Below, in pieces: positions 17,095 through 26,001 of a stretch of DNA of 31,903 nucleotides. The position numbers and the translations under genes are program-made. Within the stretch, counting starts at the first letter, position 1; each line of letters starts with the position of its first letter. Source of the stretch: Bacteroidota bacterium (lineage in GTDB: Bacteria > Bacteroidota > Ignavibacteria > SZUA-365); contig JAEYUG010000018.1 of NCBI GenBank assembly GCA_023432805.1, forward strand, positions 1 through 31,903. Reading direction: 5' to 3'. The notes below the pieces were generated by a model. That model had not been told where the DNA came from, did not search any database, and saw only the letters and a program-made list of their open reading frames with translations.

Positions 17095-20000
17095 ATGCGC
17101 ATGCGACGGTCCCCCGTCTCCCTTTCCCGCCGCGCCTTCATGCGCACAGTCGGAACGAGTGCCGCCCTCGGCGCAGGTGCCGCTCTGGGCACCGGTGCGA
17201 CCCTCGGACTCACCTCACCAGCACACGCCGATCCCTTCACGAGCGCCCTCCTCGAACGCGTCCCCGACACCGTGCCCACCCTGCGCGTGCTGGTTTTTCA
17301 TGATGCGGCCTTCCCTGTCATCGATACCGCACCCATCGCCCGCGCCACCATCGACGCGGCGACGCGCGACTGCCAGACCGTCGTCGTAGACGCAGCCGGA
17401 CTCCCCGCCGCCCTCGCGCGTGGCTGCGACGTGCTCGTCACCACCCATGGCTCCGCCTTCCCGGAGTCCGCAGCCGAGGCGCTCGCCACCTACCTGCAGC
17501 GCGGCGGATGCTGGGTGCACGCGGGCGGCGTGCCCGCCGCCGTCCCCGTCGCACGCGAAGGCACCACATGGGTGCCCCGCGCCCGGACCACCGCCTGGCA
17601 CAAGCGCCTCGGCATCACCCAGGTGCAGACCGTCGATCTCGCGCCCGATGCGCGCATCGTCGACGCAGGCGCCATCGACGACGGCCTGCGTGCGTGGACC
17701 GGTTGTACCGCCCAGCGCGTCTTCGCACTCACCGTGCGTTTCACGACATCGAAGGATTTTCCCCTGGAGGATGGGAGCAGCGGTCCCCGCGATGCAACGC
17801 TTCGCGCTGTCGTCCACGCCCTCGGTGCGGAAGCCCGGCCCGTCGCAGCCCCCGTGCTCTGCATCGATCGGCTCCAGGGATCCTACGCAGGCGGACGCTG
17901 GGTGCTCGCCTGCGTCACCGGCACCTTCGGTGCGGATGCGCTGCGCACCATGATCACCATCGCCGCCGGCGGTGCGGTCGACCTTTCGGTTCGCTCCACA
18001 TGGGCGTGCTATCACGCAGACGAGCAGCCCTCCTTTACCGTGCGGCTGCACCGTCCCGGCGGACTCGCACCCGATGCGATCGAGTCCTGCCGCATCGATG
18101 TCACCAGCGCGCAGGGCAAGGTCGTCACGCGCAGGGATGTCGAGCTCACCGTCACCGGCGATCTCGCGATCATGTCCGCCGACACGCTCGGCATCCGCCG
18201 CACGCTCGCGCCGGGCCGCTATGTCGTCCGCACCCACCTCGCCCTGCGCATTCCGACGCTGCGCACGCCCGTCACCCTCGAGCACGCGGGCGGCTTCTGG
18301 ATCTACGATGCCGAACTGCTGGCCTCCGGCGAGCCCCTCACCGTCCTCGCGGCTGCGTCGCTTCCCCCGGCACCACAAGGCGACGCACCGAAGGCGGGCG
18401 TGCCCGGCTCCGGCACGCAGCAGGCGCGGGCCCCCGCGGCCGGGGCATCCGCCGCGCGCAGCGCGGCGCCGCATCCCGCGGGCATTCCCGTGCTCGCCCG
18501 CGACGGCGCGCCCTTCGTCGTGCGTGGCACGAGCTACATGTCGGGGGATGTGCATCGGAAATTCCTCTTCGAGGCGAACTGCCAGGTCTGGCACACCGAC
18601 ATGGCGGCCATGCGCTCGGCGGGCGTCAACCTGATCCGCACGGGTGTGTGGACGGCGTGGCGCAATGTCATGCTCGAGCCCGGCAGTGTCGACGAACGCG
18701 CCCTGCGGGCCCTCGATGCGTTCTTCCTCACCGCGCGCGCGAACGACCTGGTCGTGATCTTCACGTTCTTCGCCTTCACGCCCGAACTCTGGGGCGGACA
18801 GCATGCGTACCTGGATCCCCGTGCCGTCGCCGCGCAGCGCGAATTCCTCGCCACCATCGCCGTGCGCTACCGCTCCGTGCCGTGGATCATCTGGGACCTG
18901 ATCAACGAACCTTCGTTCAGCGCGCCCACACGGCTGTGGACCTGCCGCCCGACCTACGATCCCCACGAGCGCGCGGCCTGGCAGGCATGGCTGCGCACGC
19001 GGTATCCCGCGCCCGACGAGGAGACGTTCAAAAGCCGCATGCGCGAGCGCTGGCGCACCACGCCCGACGATGCGCTCGACCTGCCGACGCTCGAGGAGTT
19101 CGACGACCGGAACATCTTCTACGATCACCGTCCCCTGCGTGCGGCGGATTTCCGCCTCTTCGCCCAGCACATGTTCGTCCGCTGGGCCCGCACCTTGCGC
19201 GAGACCCTGCGCGCGGCCGGTCACCCCGCGCAGCTCGTGATGACGGGACAGGACGAAGGCGGAACCTTCGAGCGTCCCTCGACCATGCTCTTCGCCGGCG
19301 AGACCGACATCACGAGCAACCACACCTGGTGGCTCAACGATGATCTGGTCTGGAACACGGTCATGACGGCCGCCCCCGGTTTGCCGCATCTCGTGCAGGA
19401 AACCGGCGCCATGTTCTACGAGCGTCTCGACGGAAGCGCCTGGCGCAGCGACACCGACGCTGCGCGCTTGATCGAGCGCAAGCTCGCCATCGCCCTCGGC
19501 AGCGGCGCATCCGGCATCGTGCACTGGCTCTGGAACACCAATCCCTACATGAACTCCGACAACGAGGCCGCCATCGGCGCCCTCCGCTGCGACGGCACCG
19601 AGAAACCCGAGCTCGCCGTGCTGCGCGCCGTGCACCGCTTCCTCACCGATGCCGGCGGCGCGCTTGGCGCTCCCCTCCCGCTCGACGTCCTCCTCGTCAT
19701 CCCCCATTCCAGCCTTTTCTCCGTGCGCAATCCCGCCACCGATGCCACGCGGACCGCCGTGCGCGGCATGGTGTCCACGCATGGCATCCCCCTTTGCGGT
19801 GCGAGCGAACTGGCGCTCGACCAGCTGACCCATGTACCGCGGCTCGTCGTCGTGCCTTCTCCGCGCGTGCTTTCGAAGGAAGGATGGGAGGGACTCCTCG
19901 CCCTGATGCAGGAAGGAGCGACCGTCGTGCTCACGGGGCCTTTTTCCGACGACATGCATCGCCTGCCGACACCCCGTGCGGAAGCGATCGGGCTTGCACA

Positions 20001-20574
20001 TGCGGTGCGGGCTGTGGCGCAGACCGAACATGTGCGCATCGGGGACCGTCTCTTCGCCGTGCCGTTCCGCGGGGAAAAGATGCACCGGGTGGAGACGGCA
20101 GTGCTGCCCGCCGTAGCTTCAGGCTCGGGGGCACCGGCAGTGCGTGACGACATGATGTCCGCACAGGACGCAGATGCCGATACTGCGTTACGTGCCGCCG
20201 AGCATATCCACGATGTTGCCGTCGGTGCGGGACGACTGCTCTGGTGCCCGGTCCCTCTTGAGCTGAGCGATGATCCCGCAGCAATGCTCGCGCTGCAGAA
20301 GCATGCGCTGGATCGTGCGGGAGTAAAGGCCGTGTTCGATGCCGAGCGCGACGATGCCTCCGTACTCATTCTTCCCCGCGTGCACGACCATTCGGTGCTG
20401 TATACGTTCGTCAACGAGAGCGCGACGCAGGCAGACGTGCGGATGCGCCATCGCGGATCTTCGCAACGGGGCGCCTACGTCGTTCGGGTTCCCGCCGGTC
20501 GGGCCCACATGCTGCTGCTCGACCGCGCCGCCGGCACCGTCATCGCCTCGTACGCACCCGTACCGCTGCCCTGA
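17095..20574 (+). CDS. Tat-exported clan GH-A glycoside hydrolase (GH5-like)
   Basis: 1159 residues. ATG 17095 gives a twin-arginine signal, SRRAFM (Arg12, Arg13), a hydrophobic run and AHA|D near 44. Residues about 60-190 look like a class I amidotransferase-type Rossmann domain (LRVLVFHDAAFPV, DVLVTTHGSAFPESA). A beta region and a Pro/Ala-rich linker (about 420-465) lead to a TIM barrel with NLIRTGVWTAWRN, acid/base Glu605 in IWDLINEPS and probable nucleophile Glu769 in HLVQETGAMF, the clan GH-A pattern of mannanases and beta-mannosidases. From about 860 a second amidotransferase-like domain resembles the trimerisation domain of GH42 enzymes. In an operon with GH92 and GH20, cleavage of the core Man-beta-1,4-GlcNAc bond is attractive, but only inferred. 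Last gene of the operon. Confidence 0.8.
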   Translation: MRMRRSPVSLSRRAFMRTVGTSAALGAGAALGTGATLGLTSPAHADPFTSALLERVPDTVPTLRVLVFHDAAFPVIDTAPIARATIDAATRDCQTVVVDAAGLPAALARGCDVLVTTHGSAFPESAAEALATYLQRGGCWVHAGGVPAAVPVAREGTTWVPRARTTAWHKRLGITQVQTVDLAPDARIVDAGAIDDGLRAWTGCTAQRVFALTVRFTTSKDFPLEDGSSGPRDATLRAVVHALGAEARPVAAPVLCIDRLQGSYAGGRWVLACVTGTFGADALRTMITIAAGGAVDLSVRSTWACYHADEQPSFTVRLHRPGGLAPDAIESCRIDVTSAQGKVVTRRDVELTVTGDLAIMSADTLGIRRTLAPGRYVVRTHLALRIPTLRTPVTLEHAGGFWIYDAELLASGEPLTVLAAASLPPAPQGDAPKAGVPGSGTQQARAPAAGASAARSAAPHPAGIPVLARDGAPFVVRGTSYMSGDVHRKFLFEANCQVWHTDMAAMRSAGVNLIRTGVWTAWRNVMLEPGSVDERALRALDAFFLTARANDLVVIFTFFAFTPELWGGQHAYLDPRAVAAQREFLATIAVRYRSVPWIIWDLINEPSFSAPTRLWTCRPTYDPHERAAWQAWLRTRYPAPDEETFKSRMRERWRTTPDDALDLPTLEEFDDRNIFYDHRPLRAADFRLFAQHMFVRWARTLRETLRAAGHPAQLVMTGQDEGGTFERPSTMLFAGETDITSNHTWWLNDDLVWNTVMTAAPGLPHLVQETGAMFYERLDGSAWRSDTDAARLIERKLAIALGSGASGIVHWLWNTNPYMNSDNEAAIGALRCDGTEKPELAVLRAVHRFLTDAGGALGAPLPLDVLLVIPHSSLFSVRNPATDATRTAVRGMVSTHGIPLCGASELALDQLTHVPRLVVVPSPRVLSKEGWEGLLALMQEGATVVLTGPFSDDMHRLPTPRAEAIGLAHAVRAVAQTEHVRIGDRLFAVPFRGEKMHRVETAVLPAVASGSGAPAVRDDMMSAQDADADTALRAAEHIHDVAVGAGRLLWCPVPLELSDDPAAMLALQKHALDRAGVKAVFDAERDDASVLILPRVHDHSVLYTFVNESATQADVRMRHRGSSQRGAYVVRVPAGRAHMLLLDRAAGTVIASYAPVPLP

Positions 20575-20604
20575 GATCACCGCTCCCTCTTCCTGCGTAA
20601 CATG

Positions 20605-20633
20605 TCGAACGCCTGCCTCCTGCAGGCGTTCGA
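20605..20633 (+). terminator. Terminator of the glycosidase operon
   Basis: Perfect 12-bp stem (tcgaacgcctgc / gcaggcgttcga) with a 5-base loop, 30 bases after the GH-A hydrolase stop and followed by tgtttcgg. It marks the probable 3' end of the seven-gene transcript. Confidence 0.75.
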
Positions 20634-20831
20634 TGTTTCGGTGTGCACAGCTTCCCCCCACAATGTCGTGATTCATGTTCGATTTGCGGATTTGTGCGTT
20701 CGTATTCCGAACATTTTGCTGGAGTTCCTTTCGCCTGGAACAACTTTACTCTTGTTTTCAATAGAGTTACACGGATGGCACGAGAATCGATAAAGAGTTT
20801 GCATATCGACAACCCTCTTGCAGAGATCACC
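20634..20831. promoter_or_regulatory. AT-richer leader and promoter region of the first surface-protein gene
   Basis: About 200 bases between the operon terminator and the ATG at 20832, noticeably richer in A and T than the operon. Promoter elements probably lie around 20710-20760 (attttgctgg, tactcttg), but the spacing between the best TTTG and TAnnTTTG look-alikes is too long to call them a pair. Confidence 0.35.
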
Positions 20832-22118
20832 ATGAATCAGACACGATACGCCATCGCGGCCCTTGCGCTCCTGTTCACATTCGCCTTGCCCACGGGCGAC
20901 CTCCACGCCCAGTATGGCAGTTGCGGCATCGTGACGACTGCGAACTGGGGGAGCTCTCCACTGATCAATTACACCATGAACGGTGGCGTGCTCATCAGCG
21001 ATCCGACGGGTGATCAGTCCCCTGCAGACATTGACATCGTGGTTTCGACAACCGACGCCTCCGCTGTCGCAGTCGGCTTCAACGGCACGACGGCGTTTTT
21101 CCGCATGCAACTCAGAGATAATCCCGAAAAGACGACAAACGGTGGATTTGCGAACAACGGTTCCTACCTCGTTCAGATTGCGAACACCGCCGGGGTGCAT
21201 CTCGCCACCGTTGGTGTCGATGCAAAGGGGACTGACGATTTCGTGTTCGCGCAGAACCCTGCCGGAACCATCGCAGCCACGTTCTTTCCATACAGCACGC
21301 ATGGGTATACCGGCATGCGGGCCGTTCCTGTGACTGGATCGACGACCACCTATCTCGAGTTTCAGGTGCCGGTCTGCGTACTTGAATATGTGAGCGGGGG
21401 TGCGATCACGAGCACAACGCCCGTCAAACTGTACTTTGGCACCTCGACATCCAACGCGGTGGTCAACAAGGATTTCTCAACGCCCGGCAACACCGTGGAT
21501 TTCAGTCTCATGTCGACCATGTCCATGCACAATGTGCAGATCGGCGTTCTGCCTGTCGAACTCGTCTCATTCACCGCCAGTCTGCGCAACGGGGATGTGC
21601 ATCTGCGCTGGCACACGGCAACCGAAACGAACAACTTCGGCTTCGATGTGCAGCGGAAGTCCGTACCATCGGATACGTGGACCTCGATCTCCCTTGTTGC
21701 CGGCCATGGAACGACGAGTGCACCTCATGACTATGCCTTCGTCGACCGCGGCATCACACCAGGTGCTTGGGAGTATCGCCTGCGCCAGATCGATCGCGAT
21801 GGAAGCGAGCATTTCTCCCCGATCCTGAACGTGACGGGTGGGAGTGTCGCCATCGGGATGCAGCTGCTCGGCACCTATCCCAGTCCCATGCGGGGAGATG
21901 CAGTGGTTCGCTTCTCACTGTCATCGGACAATGTCGTCACCCTGCTGCTCACCGATCTGCTCGGACGTCCGGCAGCAGCCGCCCTCATCGATCAGGTGTT
22001 GCCGGCAGGGACGCATGCGCGCTCGGTCAACGTCGGGAACCTGGAGTCGGGATCCTACCTGCTGATGCTGCGTGCCGGGGATGCCCTGACGATGCAGACT
22101 GTCACTGTCGTTCGCTGA
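20832..22118 (+). CDS. T9SS-sorted surface protein
   Basis: 428 residues; ATG 20832 chosen because it starts a clean Sec signal (MNQTRYAIAALALLFTF, cut LHA|Q at 26), whereas the open frame extends further upstream without one. Residues 27-235 form a beta-rich domain of unknown family. From about 239, VLPVELVSFTASLRNGDVHL through RQIDRDGSEHFSPIL is the fibronectin-III-like module that often precedes sorting domains in this bacterial group. The last 80 or so residues (LLGTYPSPMRGDAVVRFSLS ... VTLLLTDLLGRP ... GSYLLMLRAGD) match a T9SS type A sorting domain. Expected to cross the outer membrane through the type IX system and to be attached to the surface or released. Ligand or activity unknown. 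Confidence 0.85.
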   Translation: MNQTRYAIAALALLFTFALPTGDLHAQYGSCGIVTTANWGSSPLINYTMNGGVLISDPTGDQSPADIDIVVSTTDASAVAVGFNGTTAFFRMQLRDNPEKTTNGGFANNGSYLVQIANTAGVHLATVGVDAKGTDDFVFAQNPAGTIAATFFPYSTHGYTGMRAVPVTGSTTTYLEFQVPVCVLEYVSGGAITSTTPVKLYFGTSTSNAVVNKDFSTPGNTVDFSLMSTMSMHNVQIGVLPVELVSFTASLRNGDVHLRWHTATETNNFGFDVQRKSVPSDTWTSISLVAGHGTTSAPHDYAFVDRGITPGAWEYRLRQIDRDGSEHFSPILNVTGGSVAIGMQLLGTYPSPMRGDAVVRFSLSSDNVVTLLLTDLLGRPAAAALIDQVLPAGTHARSVNVGNLESGSYLLMLRAGDALTMQTVTVVR

Positions 22119-22182
22119 CACTGGGACCTGAAGCTGCAGCGCAAGGACGCTGCATGGATTCATCCTCTTGTATCTTAATGTA

Positions 22183-22224
22183 TTCACGCGACGAGCCCGG
22201 CAATGTCCGGGCTCGTCGCGTGAA
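22183..22224. terminator. 18-bp-stem hairpin after the T9SS surface protein
   Basis: Perfect inverted repeat ttcacgcgacgagcccgg / its complement around caatgt, 64 bases past the stop at 22118. The downstream side has no T-run. The stem is long enough to act as a terminator or 3'-end stabiliser. Confidence 0.65.
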
Positions 22225-22234
22225 AGAACGGCAC

Positions 22235-22251
22235 AGTGAATAATAGTCACT
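22235..22251. promoter_or_regulatory. Candidate operator dyad 1
   Basis: AGTGA-N7-TCACT. Same half-site GTGA...TCAC and same spacing as the dyad 39 bases further on; no regulator is encoded in the window to assign it to. Confidence 0.35.
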
Positions 22252-22273
22252 CTCTTCTTGCTTCCTACAAACA

Positions 22274-22290
22274 TGTGAAGTATTTTCACA
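22274..22290. promoter_or_regulatory. Candidate operator dyad 2
   Basis: TGTGA-N7-TCACA (perfect to six bases each side: tgtgaa...ttcaca). Resembles a Crp/Fnr-family site but with a spacer of 7 rather than 6. It lies about 185 bases before the ATG, next to AT-rich promoter-like sequence. Confidence 0.38.
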
Positions 22291-22463
22291 GTGTTCATGT
22301 ACTTTCATGAGCCGGTCGATGACCTCGCGTCATCGTTCGAGAACCAATCTGACCGGACCTCCTCCGGTCTTACATGCACCGCGATTTCGGCAAGGTTTTG
22401 CACCAGCTATTCACGACGAACTGCACCTTCGTGCCGTTGAGTATGACTACCACCTAAATCCTC

Positions 22464-22469
22464 AGGAGG
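22464..22469 (+). promoter_or_regulatory. Strong ribosome binding site of the first giant paralogue
   Basis: Sequence aggagg four bases before the ATG at 22474. It fixes the start codon and is much closer to consensus than the sites of the glycosidase operon, suggesting high expression. Confidence 0.85.
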
Positions 22470-22473
22470 ATAT

Positions 22474-25400
22474 ATGCGTTTTCCTAGATCGCTTTACAAG
22501 GGATCGCTTTTCTATGCGTTCGTTGTCGGACTCCTGCTCGTCGCAGGAGCCTCGACATCGGCGCAGACAATGATGCCGCTGCCGGGTCACGGCAGCGTCT
22601 ATACCGCGGCACAGATTCGTGGCTATTGGTTCACGGCACCGGTCGACTTCATCATCGTCGGCGTGCGCGTACCAACAGACGGCGGCATGACAGGCGCACA
22701 GTCCATTCAGGTTCTGCGCATGAATTCGCCGATCACCACGTGGGGAACCATGACCACCGATCATACATCGCTGGGATTGTGGACGAACGTCGCAGGAACA
22801 GCAATGATCCCATGCATGATCCCCGTTCGCGCAGGTGAACAGATCGTGATCATGGGAAGCCGCGCAAGTGGCACGAGCAATTCTCACTCGTATGCAACAC
22901 CGTCGGGGCCCTTCGCAACCAACATCATGGGTTCGCCGACAACGCTCGCACGTGTGGTCTATCAGAGCGGATCCTACCCTATCGGCGCCATCGCACAGGA
23001 GCCCGGTGCACAGATCGCGCGCGTGGAGATGTACTATTCACCTCCGTATACGGGACCCAACGACGCCGGTGTCTACTCGATCGATTCACCGTTGGACTTC
23101 TGTCCCGGCAACCACGATGTGAAGGTCACGCTGAACAACTTCGGCAGCAATCCTCTCACCTCGGCAACGATCAATTGGACGCTGAACGGCGTGGCCCAGA
23201 CTCCGCTGAATTGGACCGGCTATCTCGACACACTCAATCTGACCACCCGCCAGACACAGGTGACGCTCGGAAACAGGACGTTCGCCTCCGGTACGACCTA
23301 CACGATTCAATCCTGGACCACCATGCCCAATGGGGTCGCAGACACGGTCAGTCGCAATGACTCTGCTATTGCAGTGCGCAAGGCAGCCATCAGCGGGACG
23401 TACACGATTGGTGGTGCAACACCTGATTACCCGAACTTCGGAGCGGCAATAGCCGATCTGAATGCCAACGGCGTCTGCGGGCCTGTGGTGTTCAATGTCC
23501 GTACCGGCGTGTACACCGAACAGGTTTCCCTGGGTGCAATCCAGGGAACATCGGCCTCCAACACCATCACCTTCCAATCCGAGAGCGGCAACAAGACCGA
23601 CGTCACGCTCACGTTCAATGGAAATTCGACCAACCTGCACACGTTCATGCTCAATGGCGCAGACTGGATCCGCGTCCGCAACATGACCATCACAGGCACG
23701 AACGTCTCCTACGCACATGTGGTCAAGCTGCAGGGCGGTGCCAACAACAACATCTTCGAGGGCAACACGATTCAGACGAATCCGACCACATCTGTCACCT
23801 CGAACCTGTCGAACATCTACTGCTACTACACCAACGATCACAACAACCAGTTCATCGACAACGACATCCTGAACGGATCGTACAGCGTGTACTACTATGG
23901 CTCGGGAACGACGACGCTTCAGATGGGCACGAAGTTCCTGCGCAATCGGATCCACAACTTCTACTACATGGGCCTGGCCGTCTGGTATCAGGATGCACCC
24001 GAGATTCGTGGCAACTGGATCCGCACGAACAACACATACACCAACTACGGCATGTACACCGGTTATCTGCAGAATCAGGCTAATGTGGTCGCGAACCGCA
24101 TCGATCTGATCGGCACCTCCGGCACCAAGTACGGTCTGTATTACTACTACTTCACGGCAACGCCGGGCAACGAGGCGCTGGTGACCAACAACATGATCAC
24201 GGTCCATGGCGGCACGGCATCGTCGTACGGCCTCTATTCGTACTACTCGAACAACGGCAACGTCGACTTCAACACGGTCTATGTGCGTTCGACCGGAACC
24301 TCCTCGCGCGCGTTGTACTCGTACTACGGCACCAACATCCGCTACACGAACAACATCTTCCATACGAACTCGAACGGCTACGTGATGTACTTCTACAACA
24401 CGACGCTGCGCGGCTTCGACCACAACGTGCTCTATAACCTCGGAGGCACCTTCGCGTATTGGAACGGTTCCAACTACGCAAACCTCGGCACGCTGCAGGC
24501 AGGCACGAATCTCAACCTGAACTCGATCAGCAAGCCGACCATATTCAACAATGCCAACGATGGCAATCTGCATCTGGCCGGAGCCTCGCAGAACGACGTG
24601 GCGCTGACCGGTGTGCTGCAGTCCTATGTGACCGATGACATCGATGGCGACCCCCGTGTCGTGCCGTACCGCGGTGCGGACGAGGCCTGCTACATCCTGC
24701 CGAACACGGTCACCTATCGCTTCGTCGATGTCGAGAACAACGATGTCAGCTATGCGAACATTCCCGGCACGATCAACGTGAACGTGAATGTGGCCTTCCC
24801 CGACATGGGCTTCCCCCTCATGGTGACGGTGAACTTCTACACCGTGCCCGGCAACGTGCTCGCGTATTCGACCAGCTTCAACGCAACAAAGCTGCAGGGT
24901 CAGCCGCTCAGCGCCGTGTATCAGGTCGCCGTGCCACCGACGTTGCAGCCGGGCTATTACAGGATGAACGTCGTGTTCAACACGCAGAACAGCTGCGGTG
25001 ACTACATCAACTACCTGCCTGGCGACAAGGGCCTGCTGCTCGTCGGCCAGGGACAGGAGCCCTGCATCGTCTGGCCTGGTGACGTCAACAACGACGGCAT
25101 CGCCAACTACGCCGACCGCTCGTCGCTCAACAAGTACATCTTCGATGCGAACCTGCGTCCCAGCTGGCTCAACGGCCCCGCCCGCTACCGCGCCGACTAC
25201 CTGACCAATCCCATGACCTACTACACGTGGGAAGGCCAGGCCGGTGCACCGTGGACCACACCCGATGGCTGCTTCATGGATGCCGACGGCAATGGCGTGG
25301 TGAACAACTACGACCTGCTGCCCGTCAAGGTCAACTACCTTCGCACGCACGGCACGTGGACCCCGAAGCAGGACGACAACGCCATCGCCGGCACCTTCGG

Positions 25401-25671
25401 CATGACGCAGAACTATCCGAATCCCTTCAATCCCTCGACCACGCTGCAGTACAGCGTGCCCGAGAAGAGCACGGTGAAGATCGTCGTGACCGACATGATC
25501 GGTCGTGAAGTTGCCGTGCTCGCCAGTGGTGTCGTCGATGCCGGCGTGCGCACCGTGACCTTCGATGCTTCGGCACTGGAGAGCGGCGTGTACATGGCAC
25601 GCTACGAGGCGACCGGCCTTGCGTCGGGCATCACCTCGTCGCGCGTTATCAAGATGACACTCAGCAAGTAA
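22474..25671 (+). CDS. Giant surface beta-helix protein with dockerin and T9SS domains, copy 1
   Basis: 1065 residues. Sec signal to about 31 (TSA|Q). Order: unique N-terminal head (32-190); Ig-like domain starting PNDAGVYSIDSPLDFCPG (195-300); a right-handed beta-helix (about 309-715) starting TIGGATPDYPNFGAAIADLN, rich in Asn and Tyr (for example YGLYYYYF); a beta domain from ADEACYILPNTVTYRFVD to about 865; two dockerin-type calcium loops, DVNNDGIANYAD and DADGNGVVNNYD, 54 residues apart; and a T9SS sorting domain from MTQNYPNPFNP (977) to the end. Presumably exported to the cell surface by the type IX system. The beta-helix suggests polysaccharide binding or lyase-like activity or adhesion; no catalytic motif is evident. 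First of three tandem paralogues. Confidence 0.9.
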   Translation: MRFPRSLYKGSLFYAFVVGLLLVAGASTSAQTMMPLPGHGSVYTAAQIRGYWFTAPVDFIIVGVRVPTDGGMTGAQSIQVLRMNSPITTWGTMTTDHTSLGLWTNVAGTAMIPCMIPVRAGEQIVIMGSRASGTSNSHSYATPSGPFATNIMGSPTTLARVVYQSGSYPIGAIAQEPGAQIARVEMYYSPPYTGPNDAGVYSIDSPLDFCPGNHDVKVTLNNFGSNPLTSATINWTLNGVAQTPLNWTGYLDTLNLTTRQTQVTLGNRTFASGTTYTIQSWTTMPNGVADTVSRNDSAIAVRKAAISGTYTIGGATPDYPNFGAAIADLNANGVCGPVVFNVRTGVYTEQVSLGAIQGTSASNTITFQSESGNKTDVTLTFNGNSTNLHTFMLNGADWIRVRNMTITGTNVSYAHVVKLQGGANNNIFEGNTIQTNPTTSVTSNLSNIYCYYTNDHNNQFIDNDILNGSYSVYYYGSGTTTLQMGTKFLRNRIHNFYYMGLAVWYQDAPEIRGNWIRTNNTYTNYGMYTGYLQNQANVVANRIDLIGTSGTKYGLYYYYFTATPGNEALVTNNMITVHGGTASSYGLYSYYSNNGNVDFNTVYVRSTGTSSRALYSYYGTNIRYTNNIFHTNSNGYVMYFYNTTLRGFDHNVLYNLGGTFAYWNGSNYANLGTLQAGTNLNLNSISKPTIFNNANDGNLHLAGASQNDVALTGVLQSYVTDDIDGDPRVVPYRGADEACYILPNTVTYRFVDVENNDVSYANIPGTINVNVNVAFPDMGFPLMVTVNFYTVPGNVLAYSTSFNATKLQGQPLSAVYQVAVPPTLQPGYYRMNVVFNTQNSCGDYINYLPGDKGLLLVGQGQEPCIVWPGDVNNDGIANYADRSSLNKYIFDANLRPSWLNGPARYRADYLTNPMTYYTWEGQAGAPWTTPDGCFMDADGNGVVNNYDLLPVKVNYLRTHGTWTPKQDDNAIAGTFGMTQNYPNPFNPSTTLQYSVPEKSTVKIVVTDMIGREVAVLASGVVDAGVRTVTFDASALESGVYMARYEATGLASGITSSRVIKMTLSK

Positions 25672-25693
25672 TCCCGGATTGCACCTGACGTGA

Positions 25694-25723
25694 AGCGGGA
25701 CCGTGCGGTTCTGCGGTCCCGCT
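25694..25723 (+). terminator. Hairpin terminator after copy 1
   Basis: Perfect 10-bp GC-rich stem (agcgggaccg / cggtcccgct) with a 10-base loop, 22 bases after the stop and followed by cacttcatttctggttt. Confidence 0.65.
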
Positions 25724-25995
25724 CACTTCATTTCTGGTTTCAATACGCCCCGCATTCTGCGGGACCCCACTCATCCGAGTCCCCCACTCTGCACTTCAAT
25801 CCCAATACTGAAGTCGATGACGACGAGATGCACGTCTGTCGGACGCTCCATATCCAATCGAAAGCGATTGACATGATGCACGCGCTGCCCTGCACCGTGT
25901 GCTGCCACCTCTGCCACTGCCGCCGGTTCATACCGAACGATATGTGACGGTTTTCTGACATAGGCGTCCGTCCTGCACCGACGACGCCACAACGA

Positions 25996-26001
25996 AAGGA
26001 G
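25996..26001 (+). promoter_or_regulatory. Ribosome binding site of copy 2
   Basis: Sequence aaggag with six bases to the ATG at 26008. It selects that ATG over an in-frame TTG at 26002. Confidence 0.8.

Larger units (their letters stand above)
22119..22473. other. 355-base intergenic region before the first giant paralogue
   Basis: No believable gene. It contains an 18-bp-stem hairpin (22183-22224), two 17-bp dyads (22235-22251, 22274-22290), an AT-rich stretch around 22240-22310 that probably holds the promoter, and a strong ribosome binding site at its 3' end. Confidence 0.6.

Noticed and set aside
17215..20085. 956-codon minus-strand open frame
   Set aside because: Antisense shadow of the GH-A hydrolase, typical for high-GC coding DNA. 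Similar shadows at 9295-11280 (minus), 14036-15919 (minus) and 23086-25350 (minus) were rejected for the same reason.
22307..22573. 88-codon open frame between the T9SS protein and copy 1
   Set aside because: Overlaps the well-supported start of copy 1 in another frame and lies over the likely leader.
25690..25947. 85-codon open frame with several Cys and His residues
   Set aside because: No ribosome binding site or signal; it starts inside the copy 1 terminator hairpin, and no recognisable zinc-finger spacing is present.
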